Positions 42,168 through 51,923 of a stretch of 64,000 nt of DNA are shown here, one piece after another (position 1 is the first letter of the stretch; each line of letters begins with the position of its first letter). The notes below the pieces were generated by a model. That model was given only the letters and a program-made list of their open reading frames with translations, was not told the origin of the DNA and searched no databases. Made by a program: the position numbers and the translations under genes. The DNA comes from Qipengyuania_C sp046254955 (GTDB lineage: Bacteria > Pseudomonadota > Alphaproteobacteria > Sphingomonadales > Sphingomonadaceae), in the NCBI RefSeq assembly GCF_046254955.1, contig NZ_JBJXRG010000002.1:744001-808000 (forward strand), given 5' to 3'.

Positions 42168-43954
42168 GCCGAATGTCTCCAGTTGGATTGACCGCGTGCA
42201 TCGCCGTCTTCAACGAATTCGGCGTCAGGGAACGCATCGAATGTAGCCTTGACCAGCGGATGTTCGCGCATTTGCGATTTTTCTTCGGCACGTCGCGCCT
42301 CGGTCTGCTCGACCAGCGAGGGCGCCGCATCGGCTGCGCGTTGCTCTTCAACCTGCCACTTCTGTCCGGTTGCCAGCGAAAGCGCTTCCTTGAGCAGTGC
42401 CGAAACGTCTTCGGTGAACTCGGGCGGGCGCGAATAGATGAGTTTGCCAGCGTCAAGCTCGGCTACGCGAACCTGCAATTTCATGATTGCCGCCGCGTGA
42501 TGCTGCCCTGCCCGCTCGACCTGCTCGACGAGCTGTTCCCAAGCCAGGGTGGCCTTCGCGGGTTCGCCCCCCGTTCCGGAACCAGAATCAGCACGAGCGA
42601 GCGCACCGTTTTCCGCCAGTTCTTCCATCCGTTTCAGCAGCTTGCCCGGATCGGGTAATTCGCTGGCATGCAATGCACGCAGCAACGCCATCCGCGCCGA
42701 AACCAGCGGATCGGGTGCCATGCGAACTTCATCATGGCCTTTGAGAAGCAGCTGCCAAAGGCGGTGGACTTGCGGCGGGGTGAGCGCCTCGGCCCATTGC
42801 TGGAGTGCAGCACGTTCTTCCGCGCTCGGAGCATCGGGCTCCCCATCACCCACCTGTGCCAGGGCAATCCGGTGGACCAGATCCATGATCGAGCGCATCA
42901 GCGCGAGCGGCTCGACGCCCAGCGCATATTGCTCGTCGATCCCGGCCAGAAGTTCCTTCGGCTTACCTTCAAGCAGCCTCGCAAGAAGCGCTCGCTGCGC
43001 GCCTTTGTCTGCCAACCCAAGCATGTCGCGCACCCGCGCCGCCGTCACCTTGCTTGCAGTTTCAAGATCAGCGTGGGCAATAGCCTGATCGAGGATCGAG
43101 AGGCCATCGCGCACCGATCCTTCGGCTGCGGCCGCTATCATAGACAGAGCCTCGGCCTCCGCCTCGACATTCTCCTGTTCGCAAATGCTGGCAAAATGTT
43201 CCTGCAGCAGCTCGGTCGGAATTCGGCGCAGATCGAAGCGCTGCGTGCGGCTCAGCACCGTAACCGGCAGCTTGTCGACTTCGGTTGTGGCGAAGAGGAA
43301 TTTTACATGCGGCGGCGGTTCTTCAAGCGTCTTGAGCAACGCATTGAATGCGTTGCGCGAAAGCATGTGGACTTCGTCGATGATGTAGATTTTGTAGCGT
43401 GCGCTTACCGCGGCATAGCGCACCGCCTCGATAATTTCGCGTACATCGTCGACACCGGTGTGGCTCGCAGCATCCATTTCGATCACATCGATATGGCGTC
43501 CTTCGGCGATGGCAATGCACGGCTCGCACTGGCCGCAGGGATCGATCGTCGGGCCGCCGTCGCCATCGGGGCCAATGCAATTGAGCGACTTGGCTATAAG
43601 CCGCGCGGTCGAGGTCTTGCCGACACCGCGAACACCCGTCATCAGGAAGGCGTGCGCCAACCGGTCGCGGGCAATAGCATTGCCCAGCGTGCGCACCATC
43701 GGTTCTTGGCCGATCAGCTCAGAAAATGTTCGGGGACGATATTTCCGGGCGAGGACGCGATAAGGCTGAGCCGCGTCCTGCTCGACAGGCTCTGCCCTTG
43801 CAGCAGGCCGGGGCGCTGGCGCTTCCGCCGGAGCATCACCAAACATCGAATCCTGACCAGCCGCCTCGAGTTCAGCCGCGCTCGGCTGAGCTTCTTCCCC
43901 CTCGTCCGAATCCCAAGGAAGCCCGTCTGGATTGTCAGGTGAATCGCCCATCAC
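42164..43954 (-). CDS. dnaX: DNA polymerase III subunits gamma and tau
   Basis: Clamp-loader ATPase, 596 aa. Proline/acidic N-terminal extension of about 60 residues, then RPRTFSELIGQEPMVRTL, Walker A GVRGVGKTSTA, zinc site with four cysteines (CGQCEPC region), DEVHML and sensor FATTEVDKLP. The C-terminal tau part (from about residue 400) is present, so a full tau is made; no clear slippage heptamer for gamma was found. SRP RNA lies just upstream and ybaB is coupled downstream. Confidence 0.95.
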   Translation of the reverse strand: MMGDSPDNPDGLPWDSDEGEEAQPSAAELEAAGQDSMFGDAPAEAPAPRPAARAEPVEQDAAQPYRVLARKYRPRTFSELIGQEPMVRTLGNAIARDRLAHAFLMTGVRGVGKTSTARLIAKSLNCIGPDGDGGPTIDPCGQCEPCIAIAEGRHIDVIEMDAASHTGVDDVREIIEAVRYAAVSARYKIYIIDEVHMLSRNAFNALLKTLEEPPPHVKFLFATTEVDKLPVTVLSRTQRFDLRRIPTELLQEHFASICEQENVEAEAEALSMIAAAAEGSVRDGLSILDQAIAHADLETASKVTAARVRDMLGLADKGAQRALLARLLEGKPKELLAGIDEQYALGVEPLALMRSIMDLVHRIALAQVGDGEPDAPSAEERAALQQWAEALTPPQVHRLWQLLLKGHDEVRMAPDPLVSARMALLRALHASELPDPGKLLKRMEELAENGALARADSGSGTGGEPAKATLAWEQLVEQVERAGQHHAAAIMKLQVRVAELDAGKLIYSRPPEFTEDVSALLKEALSLATGQKWQVEEQRAADAAPSLVEQTEARRAEEKSQMREHPLVKATFDAFPDAEFVEDGDARGQSNWRHSA

Positions 43955-44014
43955 TTCTAGCTAGGCGCTGGACGCGCGAATGTCATGGGGACGACTCGCG
44001 AAAAGATTGGAAAA

Positions 44015-44100
44015 GGAGCCGAGCGACCCGCCGCAATCCACCTGGGCTGCTTCCTTCCGGACCTGACCCGGTGAGCGAACGCAAACGTCCACCCGACTCC
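44015..44100 (-). ncRNA. ffs: Signal recognition particle RNA (4.5S type)
   Basis: On the minus strand the conserved domain IV core GGTCAGGTCCGGAAGGAAGC is exact (44044-44068 region, containing GGAAG and AGCAGCC). The flanks GGAGTCGGGTGG... and ...CGGGTCGCTCGGCTCC pair to close a hairpin, and CTTTTCC follows. Boundaries are approximate. The ffs-dnaX-ybaB order is also found in other bacteria. It partners FtsY (3418-4344). Confidence 0.92.
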
Positions 44101-44175
44101 CGGGCGGCCATATGGCGATATTGAGTTAAGATTTCAACATGGAGTTGAATTCAGAAGCGGCGCCAGCCCCCTCAC

Positions 44176-44454
44176 TTATCTGAAGTTATCAGAGTAAGCC
44201 TGCAGCTTGAGCGACTTAGGCGGCGTGGCATAAACGCGCGCGGTTATTCCGTACTTCGCGGCATAGGCTTTCGCCTCGTCCTTGCTCGGAAAGGTCAGCG
44301 CGACCTGCGCCTGCGTATCGCCGCTGCCGGTCCACCCCATCAGCGGGTCGGGCCTGCGCGCTTCGGACTGCTCGAATTCGAGTACCCACTCATCGGTCCG
44401 CGCCTTGCCGGACTGCATCGCATTCTTCGGTCGCTGATAGATTCGTGCTGCCAT
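44176..44454 (-). CDS. ETC complex I subunit, NDUFS4-like
   Basis: A 92-aa protein matching the ETC complex I subunit conserved region (NDUFS4/18-kDa): MAARIYQRPKNAMQSGKAR, EFEQSEARRPDPLMGWTGSGD and the KDEAKAYAAKYG stretch. By family, it stabilises NADH:quinone oxidoreductase; alphaproteobacteria share it with mitochondria. It is encoded apart from the nuo operon, as usual. Confidence 0.92.
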   Translation of the reverse strand: MAARIYQRPKNAMQSGKARTDEWVLEFEQSEARRPDPLMGWTGSGDTQAQVALTFPSKDEAKAYAAKYGITARVYATPPKSLKLQAYSDNFR

Positions 44455-44470
44455 GACCCAACCCTCTAAT

Positions 44471-46915
44471 TCACTCGGCGCTCTTAGAAAAGGCGTTCTT
44501 CGTCTTCAGGCTCGGCTTTTCGGTCCATGGTTCATCGGGCCAGCGATGCTTGGGATAACGCCCCTTCATTTCCTTGCGTACGTCGGACCAGCTGCCGCGC
44601 CAGAAACCTGGCAAGTCGCGCGTCGATTGGATCGGGCGGCCCGCCGGGCTGGTCAGTTTGAGGAGCAGCGGCGCGGAACCGACCATGGGATGGGTATCGA
44701 GCCCGAAAAGCGCCTGCACTCTTACCTCGGCGCTGGGAGCGTCTTCGCCTGCATAATCAATCGTGTGGTGAGTTCCCACCGGTGAAACGAACTCGCGTGG
44801 CGCAATCTTATCCAGCCGCTGCTTTGATTGCCAATCGAGCAACCCTAAAATGGCATCTACCAGTTTACCTTTGGCGATTTCGAGATCGCGTCGTCCGGCG
44901 AGCAATGGAGCAAGCCAGAATTCCGTGGATCCCTCAATTGCTTCAACCGAAAGTGCATCGATATCTGCGAAACGAGCGCGCGCCAAAAAATCGCGAGGGA
45001 CGAGATCAGCGATCTGCTCCTTGGCCTTCTCTAACAACAATGCAGCTATTGCTTCTCCATTTGGACGGGGATCGGGGCCACTCGCCAAGGAAATCGCGCC
45101 CATCTTGCGTTCCAGTCGCGCTTCAATGCGCCGTTCCTTTTCGTTCCAGCGCACACTGGAGCACCGTTCGATCTTGTTGGCGAGCTTGCTCTCGATCAGT
45201 TCGGGGGACAGCGGCGCTGCTGCCGTAATGCGCGCTTCTTTCGCACTGCCCTGCGCATCGCAAATCACGATCCATTCTTCGCGCGCCAGCGAACTGGCCG
45301 GATCGAGCTTGTAACCCCGCCCACCGGCCGACACCCAGCTCTCTCCCGACGCATCGCGCCGCTTGGCAACGAAGTCCGGTCGCGCAAGGGCCATGAACGC
45401 CGCAGGCTCTACTCTTTCGCTCTTCGCACCCGAAACCAGCCGTTCCGCGGCCTTGGCCCAGCGCTCGGCAAGCATGCGGGCGGATTGCGCGCGGGGGCTG
45501 CGATCATTGTCCCAACGTCGCATTCGTTCGAGCAGATCTTCTCCCCTACCCCCCAACCCGCGTTCTTGCGTCAGCAAGACCAGCTTGGCCGCATCAAGCG
45601 CTTGCGAGATTTCGGCACCAAAAAGCACTGCTGCGCCGGATACCGGGTCCATTGGCAATATCGCGATCTGGCTGCCATGCGGCGTGATCTTGCCGTGTTC
45701 ATTTAGCGCGCCGAGTCCTTCGAGCCGGCTACGTGCCGAAGCCAGCGACGCCGCAGGTGGCTGATCAAGCCAACGCATATCGGCGGGATCGCTACAGCCC
45801 CACTTCGCAAGGGTGAGCACCAGCGGTGCCAGATCTGCCGTTTCGATTTCCGGCGGAGCATAGGCAAGTCTACCGGCATGGCCGCCCTCCTTCCACAGGC
45901 GATAGGCAACGCCCGGCACTTGACGCGCCGCGCGCCCCGCGCGCTGATCAGCTGAGGCCTGGCTCGCGGTGCGCGTCACCAGTTTGGAAGTCCCAGCCGC
46001 CCGATCGAATTCGGCGTAGCGCGACAATCCGCTGTCCACCACGACCGAAACACCATCAAGCGTCAGCGAGGTTTCGGCAATGCTTGTAGCCAGCACAAGC
46101 CGCCGCCGACCTTGCGGATCGCGGCGGATAGCTGCGCGCTGGTCAGGCGGCTTTACCTGCCCGTGCAGGGGCAGGATCGGCGTTTCCGGCAAACGCTCGA
46201 CCAGCCGTTCGCGAGCGCGTTCGATCTCTCCCACTCCAGGCAGGAATGCGAGGATATCCCCTTCCTCCTCGCGCCAGGCTTGCATAATGGCGGCAGCTAC
46301 AGCTTCTTCGGTGCGCATCTGAGGCGATGAACCCAGCCATTTGATCCGCAAAGGCCACGCCTTGCCTTCGCTTTCTACAACGGGAGCTCCCTCGCCCATC
46401 AGATCAGCGAAGCTGGCTCCATCGATCGTTGCGCTCATCACCAAGATACGCAAATCCGGGCGCAGGATATCACGACTTTCGAGCGCCAGCGCCAATCCAA
46501 GATCGCTATCAAGGTTCCGCTCATGCGCTTCATCGAAAAGCAGCGCGGACACGCCTTCGAGCTCGGGATCATCGATCAATCGGTTTACAAGAATCGCTTC
46601 GGTTACGACCAGCACGCGGGTGCTCGCCGACACCTTGCTGTCCATCCGGGTGAGGTAGCCGATTGTCTCGCCGGCTTTCTCTCCAAGCATTTCGGCCATT
46701 CGCTCTGCCGCAGCGCGCGCGGCCACGCGCCTGGGTGTGGTGAGCACGATTTGCCCGCTGCACCACTCTTCACCGATCAGGGCAGGAGCAACGGCGGTCG
46801 TCTTACCCGCACCGGGTGGTGCAATGAGAACAGCGCCGGTCTGCTTGCGCAGCGCTGTCAGCAGGTCAGGCAGTACGTCGTGGATAGGGAGTGATTGCGC
46901 GACACCGCCGAGCAC
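44471..46915 (-). CDS. hrpB: ATP-dependent RNA helicase HrpB
   Basis: DEAH-box helicase of 814 aa. Walker A APPGAGKTT, DEAH in FDEAHERNLDSD, SAT in VMSATIDG, and QRAGRAAR motif VI. The C-terminal HrpB domain ends with GRPIQSTRDLPGFWRGSW and YPKHRWPDEP, the family signature. HrpB's function is poorly known. It ends 16 bp before the NDUFS4-like gene and starts just after the polyprenyl synthase gene. Confidence 0.95.
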   Translation of the reverse strand: MLGGVAQSLPIHDVLPDLLTALRKQTGAVLIAPPGAGKTTAVAPALIGEEWCSGQIVLTTPRRVAARAAAERMAEMLGEKAGETIGYLTRMDSKVSASTRVLVVTEAILVNRLIDDPELEGVSALLFDEAHERNLDSDLGLALALESRDILRPDLRILVMSATIDGASFADLMGEGAPVVESEGKAWPLRIKWLGSSPQMRTEEAVAAAIMQAWREEEGDILAFLPGVGEIERARERLVERLPETPILPLHGQVKPPDQRAAIRRDPQGRRRLVLATSIAETSLTLDGVSVVVDSGLSRYAEFDRAAGTSKLVTRTASQASADQRAGRAARQVPGVAYRLWKEGGHAGRLAYAPPEIETADLAPLVLTLAKWGCSDPADMRWLDQPPAASLASARSRLEGLGALNEHGKITPHGSQIAILPMDPVSGAAVLFGAEISQALDAAKLVLLTQERGLGGRGEDLLERMRRWDNDRSPRAQSARMLAERWAKAAERLVSGAKSERVEPAAFMALARPDFVAKRRDASGESWVSAGGRGYKLDPASSLAREEWIVICDAQGSAKEARITAAAPLSPELIESKLANKIERCSSVRWNEKERRIEARLERKMGAISLASGPDPRPNGEAIAALLLEKAKEQIADLVPRDFLARARFADIDALSVEAIEGSTEFWLAPLLAGRRDLEIAKGKLVDAILGLLDWQSKQRLDKIAPREFVSPVGTHHTIDYAGEDAPSAEVRVQALFGLDTHPMVGSAPLLLKLTSPAGRPIQSTRDLPGFWRGSWSDVRKEMKGRYPKHRWPDEPWTEKPSLKTKNAFSKSAE

Positions 46916-46923
46916 AGCCCCTG

Positions 46924-47943
46924 TCAGTAGCCTCGCGCTACGGCGAATTGTGCTGCTTCGGTCATTGCCGCGCGCGCTTTTCCATCGGGGAAAATCGACA
47001 AGGCGTCGATCGCGCGCTGGACGAAGTGTCGCGCCCGCTCGCGGGTGTCCTCAAGCGCGTCATGATTCCGGATCAGCTCGATCGCGTGCGCCAGGTCTTC
47101 GTCCGACGTTCTGTGCCCGCCGATCGCTTCTTTCCAGAACTTGCGCTCCGCTTCGTCGCCGCGGGCGTAGGCCAAGATCACCGGCAAGGTCATTTTTCCC
47201 TCGCGAAAATCATCGCCCGGATCCTTGCCCATCTGCGCCGCATCCGAATCGTAATCGATTGCATCATCTACGAGCTGAAAGGCGACACCGAGGTTGCGGC
47301 CATATTCATCGAGCGCCTGCTCCTGCGCCTCGTCGCATTCGGCCACCACTGCCGAAATCCGGCTTGCGGCTGCAAACAGCGCGGCGGTTTTGGCCCGAAT
47401 GATCTGGAGGTATCGCTCTTCGCTGGTCTCGATCCTGCGCTGCGCGGTCAGCTGTGAAACCTCGCCTTCGGCAATGATGGCGCTGGCACTGGACAATATC
47501 TTGAGCACCTTGAGGCTGCCGTCTTCGGTCATCAATTCGAATGAACGGCTGAAGAGGAAATCGCCGACCAGCACAGTCGCCGGATTCCCGAAAATGATGT
47601 TGGCCGCCGCCTTGCCGCGTCGCAGCTCGCTACCATCGACCACGTCGTCATGGAGAAGGGTCGCGGTGTGAATAAATTCTACTGCCGCAGCGAGCTTGTG
47701 GTGCCGCGTTCCCTGGTATCCCACCAGTTCCGCACCCGCCAACGTCAACATCGGCCTCAGGCGCTTCCCGCCGCCCGAAATCAGGTGCCCTGCCAGTGCG
47801 GGTATCAGCGGAATCTCGCTCTGCATCCGGTCGAGAATCACCGCATTGACGGCGTTCATGCCCTGCGCTGTCAGCGCCAGCATCGGGTCCAAAGTCGGCC
47901 GCTTTTCCGGCCTTGGGTGCAGTTGAACGATATCAGCGCTCAT
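46924..47943 (-). CDS. Long-chain polyprenyl diphosphate synthase
   Basis: All-trans prenyltransferase, 339 aa from the ATG at 47943 (ATGs at 47958 and 48003 are alternatives, none with a strong ribosome-binding site). GGGKRLRP, the first aspartate-rich motif in LLHDDVVDGSELRRG, and the second QLVDDAIDYDSD are present. By family, it makes the octa-/decaprenyl chain of ubiquinone (IspB/DdsA). It is divergent from the chorismate mutase gene 69 bp away. Confidence 0.93.
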   Translation of the reverse strand: MSADIVQLHPRPEKRPTLDPMLALTAQGMNAVNAVILDRMQSEIPLIPALAGHLISGGGKRLRPMLTLAGAELVGYQGTRHHKLAAAVEFIHTATLLHDDVVDGSELRRGKAAANIIFGNPATVLVGDFLFSRSFELMTEDGSLKVLKILSSASAIIAEGEVSQLTAQRRIETSEERYLQIIRAKTAALFAAASRISAVVAECDEAQEQALDEYGRNLGVAFQLVDDAIDYDSDAAQMGKDPGDDFREGKMTLPVILAYARGDEAERKFWKEAIGGHRTSDEDLAHAIELIRNHDALEDTRERARHFVQRAIDALSIFPDGKARAAMTEAAQFAVARGY

Positions 47944-48012
47944 AGTGCGCTGGGCCATGCGCGTATGCGAAGCGCTTGGCAAGTCGACAATTGCTGCTAG
48001 CAAGCAGTCGTC

Positions 48013-48315
48013 ATGTCAGAACACGCAGTCCCTGAATCCGATCCGGTCCTTGCCGGCTTCCGCAAAAGCATCGACAATATCGATGCCGCCTTAGTTCATA
48101 TTCTCGCCGAGCGCTTTCGCATCACGCAGGCCGTGGGCGAATACAAAGCCAAGGTCGAGTTGCCACCTGCGGACCCAAATCGTGAGCAACGCCAAATCGA
48201 ACGGCTGCGCGCGCTGGCTGAAGAGGCCGACCTTGATCCCGAGTTCAGCGAGAAGTTCCTGCGTTTCATCATCGACGAGGTGATCCGCCACCATGAGCAG
48301 GCGCGCGCACGGTAA
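48013..48315 (+). CDS. Chorismate mutase (AroQ type)
   Basis: A 100-aa all-helical enzyme converting chorismate to prephenate. RKSIDNIDAALVHILAERF and TQAVGEYKAKVELPP give the N-terminal helix and active-site arginine/lysine, and FLRFIIDEVIRHHE the C-terminal helix. Monofunctional; phenylalanine/tyrosine genes are not adjacent. Its stop shares one base with the next ATG. Confidence 0.92.
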   Translation: MSEHAVPESDPVLAGFRKSIDNIDAALVHILAERFRITQAVGEYKAKVELPPADPNREQRQIERLRALAEEADLDPEFSEKFLRFIIDEVIRHHEQARAR

Positions 48316-49133
48316 TGAAACAAGCGGAGGCCTACGAAGCATTTAAGTCTTTGCACGAGGCTGAAGGCGCCTTCGTCATGGCAAATGCGTGGGATGCTGC
48401 CAGCGCAGTGGTGTTGCGCGATTCGGGCTTCAAGGCTCTCGGTTCATCATCGGCAGCGATAGCCTATGCCATTGCAAAGCCGGATGGAGCGCACGCGGTC
48501 AGTCGAGAAGAAGCTATCGAGAATGCAGCCTTGCTCGGTAGGGCCAGCAATCTTCCTATCAACGGCGATCTTGAGGATGGCTTCGGGCCGTCTCCCGAAG
48601 AGTGCGTGGCGACAGTCGAGGCATCGATCGCGGCGGGTCTGGCAGGACTGGGTATCGAGGACACTACCGCCGATCCGGGCAGTCCGATCCATGATTATGA
48701 CACTGCTGTCCGGCGAATCGAAGCGGCCGCCAAGGCAGCAAGCGGCCGGATTCTGTTGACCGGCAGGACCGACCTGCTGCTCCACGGCAGTACAGAGTTA
48801 GACGAGGTGATCCGCAGGCTGGTTGCGTTTGCGGATGCGGGCGCTGATGTCCTCTATGCGCCTGCCCTTCCTGATATGGACGCGATAAGGAAAGCGGTTG
48901 CCGCAGTGGCTCCAAAACCGGTCAATGTGCTAATCGGCCCTAAAAGCGGTTTGGTTCCTCTCGAAGAACTTAGCAGCTCCGGGGTCAGCCGCGTCAGCAT
49001 TGGCGGCGGGTTCTACGGCAGTGCGATGGGGCATCTCGGAAGAGCCGGCGAGCAGGTTCTCGCGGGCGATCTGGGCGCAGCCGTGGAAGGGCGAACCCAG
49101 ATCAATTTCAACAAGACTTTTGGCGGCAGCTGA
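48315..49133 (+). CDS. Isocitrate lyase/PEP mutase family protein
   Basis: A 272-aa TIM-barrel enzyme. FVMANAWDAASAVVLRDSG, LPINGDLEDGFG (metal site) and ILLTGRTDLLL are typical of the PEP mutase/ICL superfamily. It lacks the KKCGH catalytic motif of isocitrate lyase, so it more likely cleaves or forms a phosphonate, oxaloacetate- or 2-methylisocitrate-type substrate; the real one is unknown. Coupled to the chorismate mutase gene and followed closely by the OYE gene. Confidence 0.88.
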   Translation: MKQAEAYEAFKSLHEAEGAFVMANAWDAASAVVLRDSGFKALGSSSAAIAYAIAKPDGAHAVSREEAIENAALLGRASNLPINGDLEDGFGPSPEECVATVEASIAAGLAGLGIEDTTADPGSPIHDYDTAVRRIEAAAKAASGRILLTGRTDLLLHGSTELDEVIRRLVAFADAGADVLYAPALPDMDAIRKAVAAVAPKPVNVLIGPKSGLVPLEELSSSGVSRVSIGGGFYGSAMGHLGRAGEQVLAGDLGAAVEGRTQINFNKTFGGS

Positions 49134-49164
49134 AGTTCCAATCTACTCGAATGAGACTTTGACC

Positions 49165-50463
49165 ATGACCGATGCCATTGCCCAACCGCTTGCTCTCGCG
49201 TGCGGACAGGTCCTTCCAAACCGGCTTTGTAAGGCGGCCATGACCGAAGGTCTCGCCGATCCACGAGGCGTGCCCGACGAGCGGCTGCAGCGACTCTATC
49301 GACGCTGGTCGAATGGAGGGATCGGCCTCCTTCTCACGGGTAACGTGCAAGTAGACAGACACCATCTTGAGCGGGCGGGGAATGTCATCATCGACGGTCC
49401 GCCCTCTCGTGGTCTCGTCCAGGGGCTTAAAGCTTGGGCCGAAGCTTCAAAGAGCGGTGGAAGCAAGGCGTGGGTCCAGCTAAGCCATGCAGGACGCCAG
49501 ACGCAGCAGGCGATCAACTCGCAGCCGAAGGCTCCCTCGGCAGTGCCGCTTGAAGGTACACCGGGCATGAAGTTCGGTGATCCGGTAGCGCTAGAAGAAG
49601 ACGAGATCCTTTCGATCGCCGACCGTTTCGTTCTCGCGGCCAAGGTGGCGGAAGATACCGGATTCGACGGAATCCAGATCCACGGAGCGCACGGCTACCT
49701 GCTTTCACAGTTCCTCTCTCCCAAATCGAACCTACGGACCGACAAATGGGGCGGCAATCTGGAGAACAGGGCGAGATTGCTGCTCGACATCGTCGAACGA
49801 ACAACAGCGCAGGCGGGCCAGGGTTTTGCCATTTCGGTCAAACTGAACAGCGCTGATTTCCAACGCGGGGCGTTCGATGCCGATGATAGCGAGCAAGTCG
49901 CAGGCTGGCTTGACGAACGCGGGATCGACCTGCTCGAAGTTTCCGGCGGCACCTACGAGCAAGCCGCCATGATGGGTGCATCAGACGCGAGTAGCGACAA
50001 GGCGAAAACGAGCACCGCCCAGCGCGAAGCCTACTTCCTGGAATTCGCCCCGCGCATGCGCGCCGCCGTGAAGAACGCAGCCTTGATGGTTACCGGAGGG
50101 TTCCGCAGCCGCGCGGGAATGAATGCAGCGATCAGGGATGACAAGATCGATGTTATAGGGGTCGGACGTCCACTGTTGGGTGATCCTGAAGGCCCGGCCA
50201 AGCTTCTTGCCGGTGCGCCGGAACTGCGGCGCATTGAAAGCGAGCTCCGCATCGGCCCGGGCTGGCTCTCACCGAAAAGCCCGTTTGCCATCGCTAAGAT
50301 GCTCAACATGGGCGCGACACTGGGCTGGTGCTACGAACAGATGGATCGGTTGGGTGACGGCAAGGACATCGACCATGACGGTAAGATTTTCCGTGCCCTG
50401 CTTGCTTATCAGAAGCGTGAGAAGGCGAAGGCCGAAGCGATGCGCGAGGCGGGGACGATCTAG
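49165..50463 (+). CDS. NADH:flavin oxidoreductase, Old Yellow Enzyme family
   Basis: FMN enzyme of 432 aa. WVQLSHAGRQ, FDGIQIHGAHGYLLSQFL (substrate histidines) and NLENRARLLLDIV are the OYE signatures; the C-terminus has a second FMN region VTGGFRSRAGMNAA. By family, it reduces activated C=C bonds. I chose the ATG at 49165 (MTDAIAQPLALACG), as the upstream frame lies inside the previous gene. There is no iron-sulfur domain. Its stop overlaps the convergent kinase stop. Confidence 0.9.
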   Translation: MTDAIAQPLALACGQVLPNRLCKAAMTEGLADPRGVPDERLQRLYRRWSNGGIGLLLTGNVQVDRHHLERAGNVIIDGPPSRGLVQGLKAWAEASKSGGSKAWVQLSHAGRQTQQAINSQPKAPSAVPLEGTPGMKFGDPVALEEDEILSIADRFVLAAKVAEDTGFDGIQIHGAHGYLLSQFLSPKSNLRTDKWGGNLENRARLLLDIVERTTAQAGQGFAISVKLNSADFQRGAFDADDSEQVAGWLDERGIDLLEVSGGTYEQAAMMGASDASSDKAKTSTAQREAYFLEFAPRMRAAVKNAALMVTGGFRSRAGMNAAIRDDKIDVIGVGRPLLGDPEGPAKLLAGAPELRRIESELRIGPGWLSPKSPFAIAKMLNMGATLGWCYEQMDRLGDGKDIDHDGKIFRALLAYQKREKAKAEAMREAGTI

Positions 50464-51911
50464 TCTTCGCCCTGCTGCGCGCGCGGCAATGTGAGCTTGA
50501 AGAGCAAGCCACCAAGATCTTCGCTCTCTCCGAGCGACACACCTCCGCCGTAGATTTCGGCGACGTCGCGGACAATCGCTAGACCTAGTCCGGTTCCGGG
50601 CTTGTCGGTATCAAGCCTTACGCCGCGGTCGAATATCGTTTCTTGTTGTTCAAGCGGGATGCCATTTCCGTCATCCTCGATCCAGATGACGCAATCCTTT
50701 GTACCGGGTTCCGCATCTACGGTTACAAAAACGCTCCCTCCGCCGTACTTGGCGGCGTTCTCGATCAGATTGCCGAGAATTTCGTCAAGGTCCTGGCGCT
50801 CGATCGCGGCACGCGCGGTGCGATTGCCGGCAATATCGATCCGGACCTGCGGATAGAGACGCTCCATTGCCCGGCGTACAGCCTCGGCGCTTTCGCAAAT
50901 ACTCGTCGATGCGAGACCCACGGCACGGCGGCCGACCGCCCTCGCCCTTGCAAGATGGTGATCCACATGGCGTTGCATTGTCCGCGTTTCGCGGATCACA
51001 GCCGTATTAAGATCGGGGGCTTTCGCGGTTGCCGCATTGGTCAGCACGGTGAGCGGGGTCTTGAGCGCATGAGCAAGGTTACCGGCATGAGTGCGCGCTT
51101 CTTCCGCCTGTTTTTCGGAATGCGCCAGCAAGGCGTTTAATTCTTCGACCAGCGGCTGGACCTCGAGCGGTAGCGGATCGGTGATGCGGTTCGTACCGGT
51201 GCTGCGCATGCGCTGGATCGCTGCCCTCACACGGCGCAGTGGGCCAAGGCCATACCAGCTTTGCAGCATGGCCATGAAGAGCAGTCCAAGTGCCAGTGCC
51301 GCAAAGCTCCAGATCAGGATCGATTGGATGCGATTGATCTGGAAATCGAGTTCTTCGCGGCTGGCTGCGACGATGAACCACCATGTTGTATCGCTACCTG
51401 GGAGTACAATTGACCGCTCAGCTACGCGCAACGGCTCTGCTGCGAATTGGTTGCTATTGTACATGTGAATGGTGCTGTCGGCATGGTCAGCACGGACATC
51501 GAGGCTGCGATCCCACAGACTGCGGGATGGAAAATCCTCATGGCCTTCCCCGCTGATCTGCCAATAGAGCCCCGAATTCGGTTCGAGAAAGCGTTGGTCG
51601 CCGAGCGAACGATAAAAGAAGACTTCGCCGTCCGGCCCGATCTCGGCCGAAGCGATCATCGCTGTGAGAATGTACTCCAACTGCTCGTCAAAATTGTTCT
51701 CCACTAGCCGAGTAAGCGTCTGGTTCAACGCGAAGCCGCCACCAAGCAAGAGCACGCCTATCCAGCCCGCCGCGATGAGCATCATCCGGCTGGCAAGGCT
51801 GCCGCGTTTTTGCCGTTGCTCCGCCGGCGGGGTCAGATTGCCGGGTCCGTCCCCGCTTGCACCAACCGGCACATCGCGTGCCGCCTGAGAGAGAGGATCG
51901 GATTCAGCCAC
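50460..51911 (-). CDS. PhoQ-like sensor histidine kinase
   Basis: Membrane kinase of 483 aa. A 38-residue cytoplasmic tail, transmembrane helices at ~41-62 and ~198-217, and a periplasmic domain of about 135 residues between them. The dimerisation box reads NLAHALKTPLTVL with phospho-acceptor His281, a PhoQ-like HxLKTPL form; N-box NLIENAAKYG and G-box GTGLGLAIV follow. It is paired with the response regulator 12 bp upstream in the operon. The signal is unknown; low Mg2+ or cationic stress would be a guess from the PhoQ resemblance. Confidence 0.92.
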   Translation of the reverse strand: MAESDPLSQAARDVPVGASGDGPGNLTPPAEQRQKRGSLASRMMLIAAGWIGVLLLGGGFALNQTLTRLVENNFDEQLEYILTAMIASAEIGPDGEVFFYRSLGDQRFLEPNSGLYWQISGEGHEDFPSRSLWDRSLDVRADHADSTIHMYNSNQFAAEPLRVAERSIVLPGSDTTWWFIVAASREELDFQINRIQSILIWSFAALALGLLFMAMLQSWYGLGPLRRVRAAIQRMRSTGTNRITDPLPLEVQPLVEELNALLAHSEKQAEEARTHAGNLAHALKTPLTVLTNAATAKAPDLNTAVIRETRTMQRHVDHHLARARAVGRRAVGLASTSICESAEAVRRAMERLYPQVRIDIAGNRTARAAIERQDLDEILGNLIENAAKYGGGSVFVTVDAEPGTKDCVIWIEDDGNGIPLEQQETIFDRGVRLDTDKPGTGLGLAIVRDVAEIYGGGVSLGESEDLGGLLFKLTLPRAQQGED

Positions 51912-51923
51912 GTCGAAGTGACG

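Noticed and set aside
42668..43942. 424-codon plus-strand ORF opposite dnaX
   Set aside because: Shadow of dnaX.
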